DNA from: Streptomyces sp. NBC_01498
Lineage (GTDB): Bacteria > Actinomycetota > Actinomycetes > Streptomycetales > Streptomycetaceae
DNA length: 64,000 nt
Direction of reading: 5' to 3'
Assembly: GCF_036327775.1 (NCBI RefSeq)
Contig: NZ_CP109598.1
Location: 2,728,001-2,792,000, forward strand
Within the stretch, counting starts at the first letter, position 1, and the number at the start of each line of letters is the position of its first letter. The notes below the pieces were generated by a model, which was not told the origin of the DNA, ran no database searches, and worked only from the letters and a program-made list of their open reading frames with translations. A program made the position numbers and the translations under genes. Shown here one piece after another: positions 8,993-17,811 of this stretch.

Positions 8993-10438
8993 TCACTCCC
9001 CCGCCACCACGTCCCGCCACGCCCCCCGCAGCGCCGCCCCCACGTCCTCCGCGCTCACCGGGGCGCCCCGGGCCGCGAGGCGGGCCGCCAGGCCGTGGAG
9101 GTAGGCGCCCGCCGAGCCCGCGTCGCGGGCGTCCAGTCCCGCCGCCAGCAGCGAACCCGTCAGGCCCGACAGCACGTCGCCGCTGCCCGCTGTCGCCAGC
9201 CAGGGTGTGCCCGTCGGGTTGACGCGGACCGGGACGGCGGTGTCCGGGGAGGCCACCAGGGTGGTGGAGCCCTTGAGCAGAACGGTCGCGCCGTAGCGGG
9301 CGGCCAGTTCCCGTACCGAAGCCAGCCGGGCCGACTCGACCTCCTCGCGCGGCACCCCCAGCAGTGCCGCCGCCTCCCCCGCGTGCGGGGTGAGCAGCGT
9401 CGGGGCCGTACGGGCGCGTACGGCCCCGGCGTCCAGGCCGCGCAGGCCGTCCGCGTCGATCAGCACCGGTACGTCGGAGGCCAGCGCGTCCGCGACGCCC
9501 GGCTCGTCGCCGAGGCCGGGGCCGACCACCCACGCCTGGACGCGCCCCGCCTTCGCCGGCGGGCCCGTGTGGACCAGGGTCTCGGGGAAGCGGGCGATCA
9601 CCGCGTCCCCGGCGGGGCCCACGTACCGCACCGCTCCAGCACCGCCGTGCAGCGCGCCCGCCACCGCGAGCACCGCCGCCCCCGGATAGCGCGCCGAACC
9701 GGCCACGATTCCCACGACCCCGCGCCGGTACTTGTCGCTCTCGCCCGTCGGCACCGGCAACAGCCGTGCCAGGTCCGCGTGTTGCAGGGCTTCCAGTTCC
9801 GGCACCGGCGGCAGGACCGCGTCCAGTCCGATGTCGACGAGCCGGACGGCGCCCGTGAACTCCCGCGCCGGGTCGATGAGATGGCCCGGCTTGTACGCGC
9901 CGAACGTCACCGTCGCGTCCGCCCGCAGCGCCTCCCCCACCACCTGGCCGCTGCCCGCCTCGACCCCGCTCGGCAGGTCGACGGCGACCACCAGCGCGCC
10001 CGAGCGCCGGGCCGCCCGCGCCACCGGCACCGCGTCGGGCCGCAGCCCGCCGCGCCCGCCGATGCCGGTGATGCCGTCCATGACGAGGTCGGCGGCGGCC
10101 AGTGCCGGTGACGGGTCGTCCACGACCCGCCCGCCCGCCGCGCGCAGCGCCGCGAGCCCGCCCGCGTGCGCCCGCGCGGGCGTCAGCAGCACCGCCGAGA
10201 CCCCGGCGCCGCGCCGGGCCAGCCGCGCGCCGGCGTACAGCGCGTCGCCGCCGTTGTCGCCGCTGCCGACGAGGAGCACGACGCGCGCGCCGTACACCCG
10301 CCCCCGGCGCCGCAGCAGGTCCGCGCACGCGGCGGCGAGCCCGGCCGCCGCGCGCTCCATCAGTACGCCGTCGGGAAGCCGGTCCATCAGCTCGGCCTCG
10401 GCGGTCCTTACCGTCTCCACGCTGTAAGCGGTACGCAT
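8993..10438 (-). CDS. nnrED: Bifunctional NAD(P)HX epimerase / dehydratase
   Basis: The 481-residue fusion repairs hydrated NADH/NADPH. The N-terminal YjeF_N epimerase half has LVGSGDNGGDALYAG near residue 60 and VAVDLPSGVEA near 150. The C-terminal carbohydrate-kinase-like half has LLTPHAGEAAALLG and the GSGDVLSGLTGSLLA nucleotide loop near 415. The ATG at 10438 gives the usual MRTAYSVETVR start; a GTG two codons earlier is possible. It lies downstream of acpS on the same strand, separated by a repeat region. Confidence 0.92.
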   Translation of the reverse strand: MRTAYSVETVRTAEAELMDRLPDGVLMERAAAGLAAACADLLRRRGRVYGARVVLLVGSGDNGGDALYAGARLARRGAGVSAVLLTPARAHAGGLAALRAAGGRVVDDPSPALAAADLVMDGITGIGGRGGLRPDAVPVARAARRSGALVVAVDLPSGVEAGSGQVVGEALRADATVTFGAYKPGHLIDPAREFTGAVRLVDIGLDAVLPPVPELEALQHADLARLLPVPTGESDKYRRGVVGIVAGSARYPGAAVLAVAGALHGGAGAVRYVGPAGDAVIARFPETLVHTGPPAKAGRVQAWVVGPGLGDEPGVADALASDVPVLIDADGLRGLDAGAVRARTAPTLLTPHAGEAAALLGVPREEVESARLASVRELAARYGATVLLKGSTTLVASPDTAVPVRVNPTGTPWLATAGSGDVLSGLTGSLLAAGLDARDAGSAGAYLHGLAARLAARGAPVSAEDVGAALRGAWRDVVAGE

Positions 10439-10469
10439 GCCCACGAGTCTGCCGCAGAACTCCGGGCGT

Positions 10470-10575
10470 CACCCCTCCACGATCAGCCTCACGGAAGCAC
10501 GGCCCACCCCTCCGCGATCAGCACCACGGCCCCGCGACGGGGCACCGGCTCAGCCCTCCGCGATCACCACCGCCG
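10470..10575. repeat. Three imperfect copies of the acpS 3' end
   Basis: The last codons of acpS (encoding VVIAEG then stop, 10550-10575) recur at about 10505-10530 (VVLIAEG, stop changed to TGG) and at about 10470-10494 (RLIVEG then TGA). All share CCTCCGCGATCA or a one-base variant. This is local duplication of a gene end into the downstream gap. Confidence 0.7.
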
Positions 10576-10918
10576 ACGCGATTCCCGCGTCGTGGCTGAG
10601 TGACACGTGCCAGGACCGTACGCCCAGTTCCGCCGCGCGCGCCGCGACCGTGCCCCGTACCCGCAGCCGTGGCTGCCCGGTCTCCTCGACGTACACCTCG
10701 GCGTCCGTCCAGTGCAGTCCGCCCGGCGCGCCCAGCGCCTTGGCCAGCGCCTCCTTGGCCGCGAACCGGGCGGCCAGCGAAGCGATCCCGCGCCGCTCGC
10801 CGCCCGGCAGCAGCAACTCCCGTTCCGAGAACAGCCGTTCGGCCATGGCGGGCGTACGCTCCAGCGCCGCCGCGAAGCGCTCGATCTCCGCCACGTCGAT
10901 CCCCACCCCGATGATCAC
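10550..10918 (-). CDS. acpS: Holo-[acyl-carrier-protein] synthase
   Basis: The 122-residue protein transfers 4'-phosphopantetheine from CoA to ACP. It has the two AcpS signatures: [12 protein letters not shown] at the N-terminus (metal ligand Asp8) and [13 protein letters not shown] (Glu56). Length is normal for the family. It sits between glmS and nnrED on the same strand, the usual actinomycete order. Confidence 0.95.
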   Translation of the reverse strand: MIIGVGIDVAEIERFAAALERTPAMAERLFSERELLLPGGERRGIASLAARFAAKEALAKALGAPGGLHWTDAEVYVEETGQPRLRVRGTVAARAAELGVRSWHVSLSHDAGIASAVVIAEG

Positions 10919-10953
10919 TGCCTTGTCCCGCCTCTCACTCCGCCGGCTCGCCG

Positions 10954-11022
10954 GATCACTTCACCGTCGAACCGATCACTCCACCGTCACGGTCCGCGCC
11001 GCGGATCACTCCACCGTCACGG
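10954..11022. repeat. Three copies of the glmS 3' end
   Basis: GATCACTCCACCGTCACGG, which spans the glmS stop and last codons (11004-11022), is repeated exactly at 10974-10992. A degenerate copy (GATCACTTCACCGTCGA) begins at 10954. The pattern matches that downstream of acpS. Confidence 0.75.
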
Positions 11023-12871
11023 ACTTCGCCAGATTCCTCGGCTGGTCCACCTCGTTGCCGCGCGCCGTCGCCAGTTCGCAGGCGAAGACCTGCAACGGCA
11101 CCGTCGCGACCAGCGGCTGAAGGAGCGTCGGCGTCACCGGGACCCGGATGAGATGGTCCGCGTACGGCACCACGGCCTCGTCCCCCTCCTCCGCGATCAC
11201 GATCGTCCGCGCTCCCCGCGCCCGGATCTCCTGGATGTTCGACACGATCTTGTCGTGCAGCACCGAACGCCCACGCGGCGACGGTACGACGACCACCACC
11301 GGCACGTCCTCCTCGATCAGCGCGATCGGCCCGTGCTTCAGCTCACCGGCGGCGAAACCCTCGGCGTGCATGTACGCCAGTTCCTTCAGCTTCAGCGCGC
11401 CCTCAAGCGCCACGGGGTAGCCGACGTGCCGCCCCAGGAAGAGCACCGTCCGCTTGTCGGCGAGGGAGCGGGCCAGCTCCCGTACCGGCTCCATCGTCTC
11501 CAGCACCCGCTCGACCTCGTGCGAGATCCGCGACAGTTCGCGGATGACGGCCCGGATCTCGTCCCCGTACTTCGTGCCGCGCTGCTGCCCCAGATACAGC
11601 GCGACCAGGTAGCAGGCGACGAGCTGCGTCAGGAACGCCTTCGTGGACGCGACCGCGACCTCCGGGCCCGCGTGCGTGTAGAGGACGGCGTCCGACTCCC
11701 TCGGGATGGTCGAGCCGTTGGTGTTGCAGATGGCGAGGACGGTGGCGCCCTGGTCGCGCGCGTGCCGCAGCGCCATCAGCGTGTCCATCGTCTCGCCGGA
11801 CTGGGAGATCGCGACGACGAGGGTACGGGTGTCGAGGATCGGGTCCCGGTAACGGAACTCGCTCGCCAGCTCCACCTCGCACGGGATGCGGGTCCAGTGC
11901 TCGATGGCGTACTTCGCGATCAGCCCGGCGTGGAAGGCGGTCCCGCACGCGACGATGACGACCTTGTCGGCAGCGCGCAGGACACGGGAGGGGATGCGTA
12001 CCTCGTCCAGGGTCAGGAAGCCCTCGGCGTTGACGCGCCCGAGGAGGGTGTCGGCGACGGCCTTCGGCTGCTCGGCGATCTCCTTGAGCATGAAGTAGTC
12101 GTAGCCGCCCTTCTCGGCGGCGGAGGCGTCCCAGTCGATGTGGTAGGCGCGTACGTCGGCGTCCGCGCCGTCGAAGTCCGTCACCCTTACGCCGTCCCGG
12201 CGCAGCTCGACGACCTGGTCCTGGCCCAGTTCGAGGGCGGAGCGGGTGTGGTCGATGAAGGCGGCGACGTCGGAGGCGAGGAAGGACTCGCCGTCGCCGA
12301 CACCCACCACGAGCGGCGAGTTGCGGCGGGCGCCGACGACGACGTCCGGCTCGTCCGCGTGCACGGCGACCAGCGTGAACGCGCCCTCCAGCCGCCCGCA
12401 CACCCGCCGCATCGACTCGGCGAGCCCGCCGCACTCCGCGAACGCCTCGGCGAGCAGATGCGCCACGACCTCGGTGTCGGTCTCGGAGGCGAGGGTGTGG
12501 CCCCGGCCGGACAGTTCGGCGCGCAGGGCGGCGAAGTTCTCGATGATGCCGTTGTGGACGACGGCGACACGGTCGGCGTTGTCGGCGTGGGGGTGGGCGT
12601 TGGCGTCGGTGGGGCCGCCGTGGGTGGCCCACCGGGTGTGGCCGATGGCGGTGAAGCCGCCCGGCAGCGGCCGTTCCACCAGGGCTTTCTCCAGGTTGGC
12701 GAGTTTGCCGGCCTTCTTGGACGAGGCGAGCCGGATGCCGGTCCCGGTGCCGGTCCCGGCGAGGACGGCGACTCCGGCGGAGTCGTACCCCCGGTATTCG
12801 AGCCGCTTGAGACCGGCGATGACCACGTCGAGCGCCGGCTGCCCGCCGACATATCCCACGATTCCACACAT
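11006..12871 (-). CDS. glmS: Glutamine-fructose-6-phosphate aminotransferase (isomerizing)
   Basis: The 621-residue protein makes glucosamine-6-phosphate, the first step to UDP-GlcNAc. After removal of Met it exposes Cys (MCGIVGYVGGQPA), the nucleophile of the N-terminal glutaminase domain. Two SIS domains follow (ISQSGETMDTL near 355), with the C-terminal signature ending PRNLAKSVTVE. The ATG at 12871 is fixed by the catalytic Cys; nine upstream in-frame codons are excluded. It acts with glmM, also in this window. Confidence 0.97.
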   Translation of the reverse strand: MCGIVGYVGGQPALDVVIAGLKRLEYRGYDSAGVAVLAGTGTGTGIRLASSKKAGKLANLEKALVERPLPGGFTAIGHTRWATHGGPTDANAHPHADNADRVAVVHNGIIENFAALRAELSGRGHTLASETDTEVVAHLLAEAFAECGGLAESMRRVCGRLEGAFTLVAVHADEPDVVVGARRNSPLVVGVGDGESFLASDVAAFIDHTRSALELGQDQVVELRRDGVRVTDFDGADADVRAYHIDWDASAAEKGGYDYFMLKEIAEQPKAVADTLLGRVNAEGFLTLDEVRIPSRVLRAADKVVIVACGTAFHAGLIAKYAIEHWTRIPCEVELASEFRYRDPILDTRTLVVAISQSGETMDTLMALRHARDQGATVLAICNTNGSTIPRESDAVLYTHAGPEVAVASTKAFLTQLVACYLVALYLGQQRGTKYGDEIRAVIRELSRISHEVERVLETMEPVRELARSLADKRTVLFLGRHVGYPVALEGALKLKELAYMHAEGFAAGELKHGPIALIEEDVPVVVVVPSPRGRSVLHDKIVSNIQEIRARGARTIVIAEEGDEAVVPYADHLIRVPVTPTLLQPLVATVPLQVFACELATARGNEVDQPRNLAKSVTVE

Positions 12872-13027
12872 GCGCGGCAGCCTACGGCGGGCGGTCACGC
12901 GGTCCGGGGAGCGCTCGCGTACGACACCGTCCGATCGGCGCCGACCTGGGAGGACGGCGGTATCGCACTACTCCATGCGGTCACCCGGCGCGGTCACTTC
13001 ACGCGGCCATCGCCAGTACCTTCGTAC

Positions 13028-13073
13028 GGTCATCGCCGGGACCTCCGCGCGGTCATCGCCGGGACCTCCGCGC
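13028..13073. repeat. Two perfect 23-bp tandem copies upstream of glmS
   Basis: GGTCATCGCCGGGACCTCC plus four bases is repeated head to tail, 13028-13050 and 13051-13073, with a more degenerate relative just to the left. It lies in the 217-base gap between glmS and the HxlR gene. No other feature is clear in that gap. Confidence 0.7.
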
Positions 13074-13088
13074 CGGCCCGGAGCTGTC

Positions 13089-13517
13089 TCACCGGCCCGC
13101 CGACGCCCCCGACGGCGGTGTCTCCGCCGCTCCCGAGGCCGCCGACCCCGAGTCGTACGCGGCCCGCGCCTCCGCGATGGTGCCGCGATGCCGGTCCGCC
13201 CACTCCACGAGGCCGACCAGGGAGGAGTGCAGCTCGCGCGCCATGGAGGTGAGGCCGTATTCGACCTTCGGCGGCACGGTGGGATGAACCGTCCGCGTCA
13301 GCAGACCGTCGCGCTCAAGTCTGCGCAGGTTCAGGGTGAGCATCCGGCGGCTGATGCCTTCGACGGACCGTTCCAGCTCGGTGAACCGGACCGGGCCGCG
13401 TGCCGCCGCGACCAGGATGCTGATGCTCCACTTGCCCGCCACGTGATCGATCACCTCGACGAGCGGACACGCCTCGGCCGTGACCTGGTCGGTCACATCC
13501 GTGTGACTGCGTGACAT
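13089..13517 (-). CDS. HxlR-family transcriptional regulator
   Basis: The 142-residue protein has the HxlR winged helix: ACPLVEVIDHVAGKWSISIL at the start, with a Cys at position 17 that is a redox sensor in some relatives, then RFTELERSVEGISRRMLTLNLRRLERDGLL, then VEYGLTSMARELHSSL. It is divergent from an MFS exporter with an inverted-repeat operator between them, so it probably represses both genes in response to a drug or oxidant. The inducer is unknown. Confidence 0.9.
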   Translation of the reverse strand: MSRSHTDVTDQVTAEACPLVEVIDHVAGKWSISILVAAARGPVRFTELERSVEGISRRMLTLNLRRLERDGLLTRTVHPTVPPKVEYGLTSMARELHSSLVGLVEWADRHRGTIAEARAAYDSGSAASGAAETPPSGASAGR

Positions 13518-13546
13518 AAAAGTGCCTCCTTCCCCGGGCGTACACG

Positions 13547-13570
13547 GTTACAGAAGATGACCGCTGTAAC
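13547..13570. promoter_or_regulatory. Probable HxlR operator
   Basis: A perfect inverted repeat, GTTACAG, 10 bases, CTGTAAC, lies in the 81-base gap between the divergent HxlR and exporter genes. The 17-bp centre-to-centre spacing suits a dimeric winged-helix regulator. Confidence 0.6.
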
Positions 13571-13598
13571 AAATAGTTCCCCAAAGGGAGGCCGACCC

Positions 13599-15104
13599 AT
13601 GCCCCTGCCCACACCCAGCACACCCACGCCCATCACGCGGGCGCCCACCACACGGGCGGACAGATCGCCCTGGCTGACTGTCGGTCTGCTCTGCGTCGGC
13701 CAGATGATGATCGTCCTCGACCAGAACATCGTGAACGTGGCGCTGCCCGCGGTCCAGCGCGATCTCGGATTCTCCTCCGAGAATCTCATCTGGGTGGTGA
13801 ACGCCTACGTGATCCCCTTCGGCGGGCTCCTGCTGCTGGCCGGACGGCTCGGTGACCTGATCGGGCGGAAATCCGTTTTCCTCACCGGAATCGTGCTCTT
13901 CAGCGCCTCGTCAGCGCTGTGCGGTGTCGCGACCAGCGACACCGCGCTGATCGCGTCCCGCTTCCTGCAAGGGATCGGCGGGGCGGTCGCCTCCGCCTGC
14001 GTCCTCGGCATGGTGGCGACCGTGTTCTCCGAGCGCCGCCGCCAGGCCCAGGCCATCGCCGCCTACAGCTTCGCGTCCGCGGGCGGCGGGACGGTCGGAC
14101 CGCTGCTCGGCGGCGTCCTCACCGATCTGCTGAGCTGGCACTGGATCTTCTTCATCAACGCCCCGATCGGTGCTGTCCTCGCCCTGGTCGGCGCGCGGGC
14201 ACTCCCCCGGGATCGCGGCGAGGGGATCGGCAAGGGCACCGACTTCCTGGGAGCCCTGTTGGTCACGGCCGGTATGACGCTCCTGGTGTACGCCGTCGTG
14301 GACGCCGGGCGGATCGGCTGGGGGACGACCCGGACCCTGCTGCTCGGCACCCTGGCGCTTCTGCTGCTCACCGGGTTCGTCGTCCGCCAGGCCACGGCCG
14401 CCAACCCCCTGCTGCCGCTGAGGTTCTTCCGCTCGCGAAGCGTGGGCGCGGCCAACCTCGTCCAGTTCCTGATGATCGCCGGCATGTTCGGCCTGCTGTT
14501 CTTCGGCACGCTCTACCTCCAACGAGTGCTGGCATACGACTCGTTGGAGGCCGGACTCGGATTCGTCCCCGTCGCCGTGGTGATCGCGGCGGTGTCCCTC
14601 GGTCTCTCGACCCGGCTCATCACCGGGATCGGCCGACGCGCGACGCTTCTCCTGGGACTCGCCCTCATCACCGGGTCGTTCCTCACGCTGTCGTTCGCCC
14701 GCGTCGACGGCGTCTACCTCGTGGACTTCCTGCCGGCCAGCCTCGTCATGGGCCTGGGCGTCGGTCTGGCGGCGCCCGCCGCCATGGGGCTCGGCATGAC
14801 GGCCGTGACGCCGGCCGATTCAGGCATCGCCTCCGGCCTGTTCAACACGACGCAGCAGATCGGCGGCGCGATCGGCCTGACCGTACTGAGCGCCATCGTC
14901 AGCACCCGTACGAACACCCTCACCGCCGCAGGAGGAACCGAGGCGGAATCTCTGCTCGGCGGCTACCAGGCGGCCTTCCTGGCGGCGGCTGGATTCACCC
15001 TGACGGCTTTCGTCGTCGCTGCCGCCCTGCTCAAAAGCCCCCCGCCCGAGGGCGCGGCGCGGCCGAACGCGGCGTCCCCCGAGCGGGACACCTCGGTCGC
15101 CTGA
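13599..15104 (+). CDS. MFS drug exporter, DHA2 (14-TMS) family
   Basis: The 501-residue membrane protein begins, after a Pro/Thr-rich cytoplasmic tail, with MIVLDQNIVNVALPAVQRDL (TM1 signature) and carries motif A (GRLGDLIGRK) between TM2 and TM3. A DHA2 motif-C-like SFASAGGGTVGPLLGG follows. Hydrophobic segments fit 14 helices. The ATG at 13599 has GGGAGG 8 bases upstream; an earlier in-frame start lies inside the operator and is rejected. It exports drugs or other small molecules by proton antiport; substrate unknown. Confidence 0.9.
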   Translation: MPLPTPSTPTPITRAPTTRADRSPWLTVGLLCVGQMMIVLDQNIVNVALPAVQRDLGFSSENLIWVVNAYVIPFGGLLLLAGRLGDLIGRKSVFLTGIVLFSASSALCGVATSDTALIASRFLQGIGGAVASACVLGMVATVFSERRRQAQAIAAYSFASAGGGTVGPLLGGVLTDLLSWHWIFFINAPIGAVLALVGARALPRDRGEGIGKGTDFLGALLVTAGMTLLVYAVVDAGRIGWGTTRTLLLGTLALLLLTGFVVRQATAANPLLPLRFFRSRSVGAANLVQFLMIAGMFGLLFFGTLYLQRVLAYDSLEAGLGFVPVAVVIAAVSLGLSTRLITGIGRRATLLLGLALITGSFLTLSFARVDGVYLVDFLPASLVMGLGVGLAAPAAMGLGMTAVTPADSGIASGLFNTTQQIGGAIGLTVLSAIVSTRTNTLTAAGGTEAESLLGGYQAAFLAAAGFTLTAFVVAAALLKSPPPEGAARPNAASPERDTSVA

Positions 15105-15145
15105 ACTCCGACGATCCACTGCCACGCCTCCACCCACAGATGCCC

Positions 15146-15167
15146 ACGTCGGCGTGCGCGCCGACGT
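15146..15167 (+). terminator. Hairpin terminator after the MFS gene
   Basis: ACGTCGGCG, loop TGCG, CGCCGACGT forms a perfect 9-bp stem 42 bases after the stop codon. The rest of 15105-15351 holds only the upstream region of the next gene. Confidence 0.7.
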
Positions 15168-15351
15168 CCACTGCGACGCCACTTCGTGGAGCCGCGTGAC
15201 ACAAAAAGCAGGCGCGCCCGCACGAGTGAAGGTTGTGTAATGACTCGATCAGTTTTCTTCCATCAAAAAGCCATGACCGGACAAAAACTGACGGTCCATC
15301 CGCCACCTCCGCTCCCCGTTCGGACGCCTCCTCCTGACAGAAGGACACATC

Positions 15352-16653
15352 ATGCCCATCGTCAGCAGAGCCGGTGCTCCGCATCGCGGACGTCTCCGGC
15401 TGTCCGCCGCCGCAGCCGCTCTCGCCTGCCTCCTGGCCGCCGCCCCCGCGCATGCCGCTCCCGCAGTCACGCCGGAAGCGCCGCGCGCCTCCCGGTCCGC
15501 CAACCCCTTGCCACCGCAGGTGGTGTCGGCCGAGTTCCCGAGCGGTCACAACGGGCAGGAGGGAGCGCCCGCCCGGACCACGGGTCGCTTCACCTTCTCC
15601 CCCGGCGGAGGGGAGGACATCGTCTCGTACACCTACGAGTTCGGCTCCTCGGAGCCGTCGGCCCGGGTCGACGTCCCGCCGGCCGGCAACTCCGTCACCG
15701 TGGAATTCACTCCCGGCCGCATGGGTCCGCACACGCTGTACGTGTACGCCACCGACCGGGCCGGCAACAGATCCGTCACCTTCCGCTATCTCTTCCATGC
15801 CGCGGATCCCGGCCTGCCCGACAGTCCCGGTGACACCACCGGTGACGGCTACTCCGACCTCTACACGGTCGACGACACGGGCACGGTCCGGTTCCACCGG
15901 GGCTCCGGGCCCGACGGGGCCGTGGGCGTCCCCGTCACCGTCGCCGAGGGCTGGGACGGCGCGCTGCTCACCCGTCGTGGCGACTGGAACGGGGACTCCT
16001 ACGACGACCTGGTGAGCCGCCGGGCGGACGGCAAGCTCCGGTACCACCCGACCGACGGCCTGGGGCGGCTCGAGCGGAACGGCGAGCAGGAGATCCACCA
16101 GTTCTACGCACCCGGGGAGGGCGGGATCGATCCGGCGACGATCGACCAGGTGATCTCCCTGGGTGATCTCCGGCCGAGCCCCGGCCTGAGCACGCCGGAC
16201 CTCCTCGCCGTCGTCGACGACGTGCTCTGGTACTTGCCCAACATGGGTTACGGCTACCTCGACGCCGCCCAACTGATCTCCGCCGACGGGTGGTCGGACC
16301 GCACGATCGTCTCTCCGGGCGATCTGGACAGCGACGGTCGGACCGACCTGCCGGCCCGTGACACCAGCGACGGCACGCTCTGGCTGTACCGGGGCAGTAC
16401 GGCCGCCGACGGCGGCACCGACCCGCTCTCGCTGGCCGACGACACGCGGCGGATCGCGTACGGCACCGGTTTCACCCCGGCCGCCCACCCGCTGATCGCG
16501 GCGCCCGGCGACACGGACGGCGACGGCATCGCCGACCTGTGGACGACGGCACCCGGTGAGCTGCGCTTCCGGAGCGGCGGCGGGACATCCGCGGGCATTC
16601 CGGTGACGGTCGGGGCCGACGGGGCCTGGGACCGCGTCAGGTCGCCGGCCTGA
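15352..16653 (+). CDS. Secreted FG-GAP/VCBS repeat protein
   Basis: The 433-residue protein has a Sec signal peptide (cleavage expected after AAAPAHA, residue 35). An immunoglobulin-like segment (about 50-155) follows, then four or more FG-GAP/VCBS units with calcium-type loops: DTTGDGYSDL, DWNGDSYDDL, DLDSDGRTDL and DTDGDGIADL. These form a beta-propeller. An AGAAGGA site precedes the ATG. It is probably extracellular or wall-associated; no catalytic domain is visible, so adhesion or binding is the likely role. Confidence 0.85.
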   Translation: MPIVSRAGAPHRGRLRLSAAAAALACLLAAAPAHAAPAVTPEAPRASRSANPLPPQVVSAEFPSGHNGQEGAPARTTGRFTFSPGGGEDIVSYTYEFGSSEPSARVDVPPAGNSVTVEFTPGRMGPHTLYVYATDRAGNRSVTFRYLFHAADPGLPDSPGDTTGDGYSDLYTVDDTGTVRFHRGSGPDGAVGVPVTVAEGWDGALLTRRGDWNGDSYDDLVSRRADGKLRYHPTDGLGRLERNGEQEIHQFYAPGEGGIDPATIDQVISLGDLRPSPGLSTPDLLAVVDDVLWYLPNMGYGYLDAAQLISADGWSDRTIVSPGDLDSDGRTDLPARDTSDGTLWLYRGSTAADGGTDPLSLADDTRRIAYGTGFTPAAHPLIAAPGDTDGDGIADLWTTAPGELRFRSGGGTSAGIPVTVGADGAWDRVRSPA

Positions 16654-16780
16654 CCCCACCGGGACGGGGGCGCTCCCACGGTGGGAATCACCGCAGGGGC
16701 GCGCCCCCGGCCCCCAGGTCCATCACCCCCGCCCCACGTGACCCACCCCACCCCCCACAACCACCCCCCCACCCCCGACA

Positions 16781-17791
16781 ATGGCGGACGTGATCACACC
16801 GCCCCCGCATCCCCCGGCCACCCCCCGACGCGCCGAGCACGGGCCGACGCCCTTCGTCGATCTCAGCCGGGCCGAGTGGAGCGCGCTGCGGGACAAGACG
16901 CCGCTGCCGCTCACCGCCGACGAGGTCGAGCGGCTGCGCGGGCTCGGGGACGTCATCGACCTGGACGAGGTGCGGGACGTCTATCTGCCGCTCTCCCGGC
17001 TGCTCAACCTGTACGTGCAGGCCACCGGCCAACTGCGGGGCGCGCTCAACACGTTCCTCGGCCACGCCGGCAACGGGCACGGCGCCCAGCGCGGCACCCC
17101 CTTCGTCATAGGGGTCGCGGGAAGTGTGGCCGTCGGCAAGTCGACCGTCGCGCGGCTGCTCCAGGCGCTGCTCGCCCGCTGGCCCGAGCACCCGAGCGTG
17201 CAGCGCGTGACCACCGACGGGTTCCTGCTGCCGATGAGGGAACTGGAGGCGCGCGGGCTGATGTCGCGGAAGGGCTTCCCGGAGTCGTACGACCGCCGGG
17301 CGCTGACCCGCTTCGTCGCCGACATCAAGGCCGGCAAGGACGAGGTCACCGCGCCCGTCTACTCGCATCTGAAGTACGACATCGTGCCCGGCGAGAAGCT
17401 GGTCGTACGGCGGCCCGACATCCTCATCGTCGAGGGGCTGAACGTCCTCCAGCCCGCGCTGCCCGGCCAGGACGGCCGTACGCGGGTCGGGCTCGCCGAC
17501 TTCTTCGACTTCAGCGTGTACGTCGACGCGCGGGCCGAGGACATCGAGAGCTGGTACCTGAACCGGTTCCGCGCGCTGCGCGAGACCGCCTTCCAGGACC
17601 CGTCGTCGTACTTCCGTACCTACACCCAGGTCTCCGAGGAGGAAGCCCTCGACTACGCGCGCACCACCTGGCGCACCGTCAACCGGCTCAACCTCCTGGA
17701 GAACGTCGCGCCCACCCGCGGCCGCGCCACCCTGGTCCTCCGCAAGGGCCCGGACCACAAGGTGCAGCGGCTGTCCCTGCGCAAACTCTGA
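16781..17791 (+). CDS. coaA: Pantothenate kinase type I
   Basis: The 336-residue protein phosphorylates pantothenate, the first step of CoA synthesis. It has the P-loop [12 protein letters not shown] (111-122), [10 protein letters not shown], and the C-terminal [13 protein letters not shown] region of CoaA. The N-terminal 20 residues are low-complexity; a GTG at 16789 could also be the start. The downstream DUF389 gene follows after 20 bases and is probably cotranscribed. The region 16654-16780 is C/G-rich with a small hairpin but no gene. Confidence 0.95.
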   Translation: MADVITPPPHPPATPRRAEHGPTPFVDLSRAEWSALRDKTPLPLTADEVERLRGLGDVIDLDEVRDVYLPLSRLLNLYVQATGQLRGALNTFLGHAGNGHGAQRGTPFVIGVAGSVAVGKSTVARLLQALLARWPEHPSVQRVTTDGFLLPMRELEARGLMSRKGFPESYDRRALTRFVADIKAGKDEVTAPVYSHLKYDIVPGEKLVVRRPDILIVEGLNVLQPALPGQDGRTRVGLADFFDFSVYVDARAEDIESWYLNRFRALRETAFQDPSSYFRTYTQVSEEEALDYARTTWRTVNRLNLLENVAPTRGRATLVLRKGPDHKVQRLSLRKL

Positions 17792-17811
17792 ACGAGGCTC
17801 GGAGAGTCACC

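Noticed and set aside
10607..13252. Long plus-strand frame opposite acpS and glmS
   Set aside because: Shadow of glmS; composition is Asp/Val/Arg-rich without motifs.
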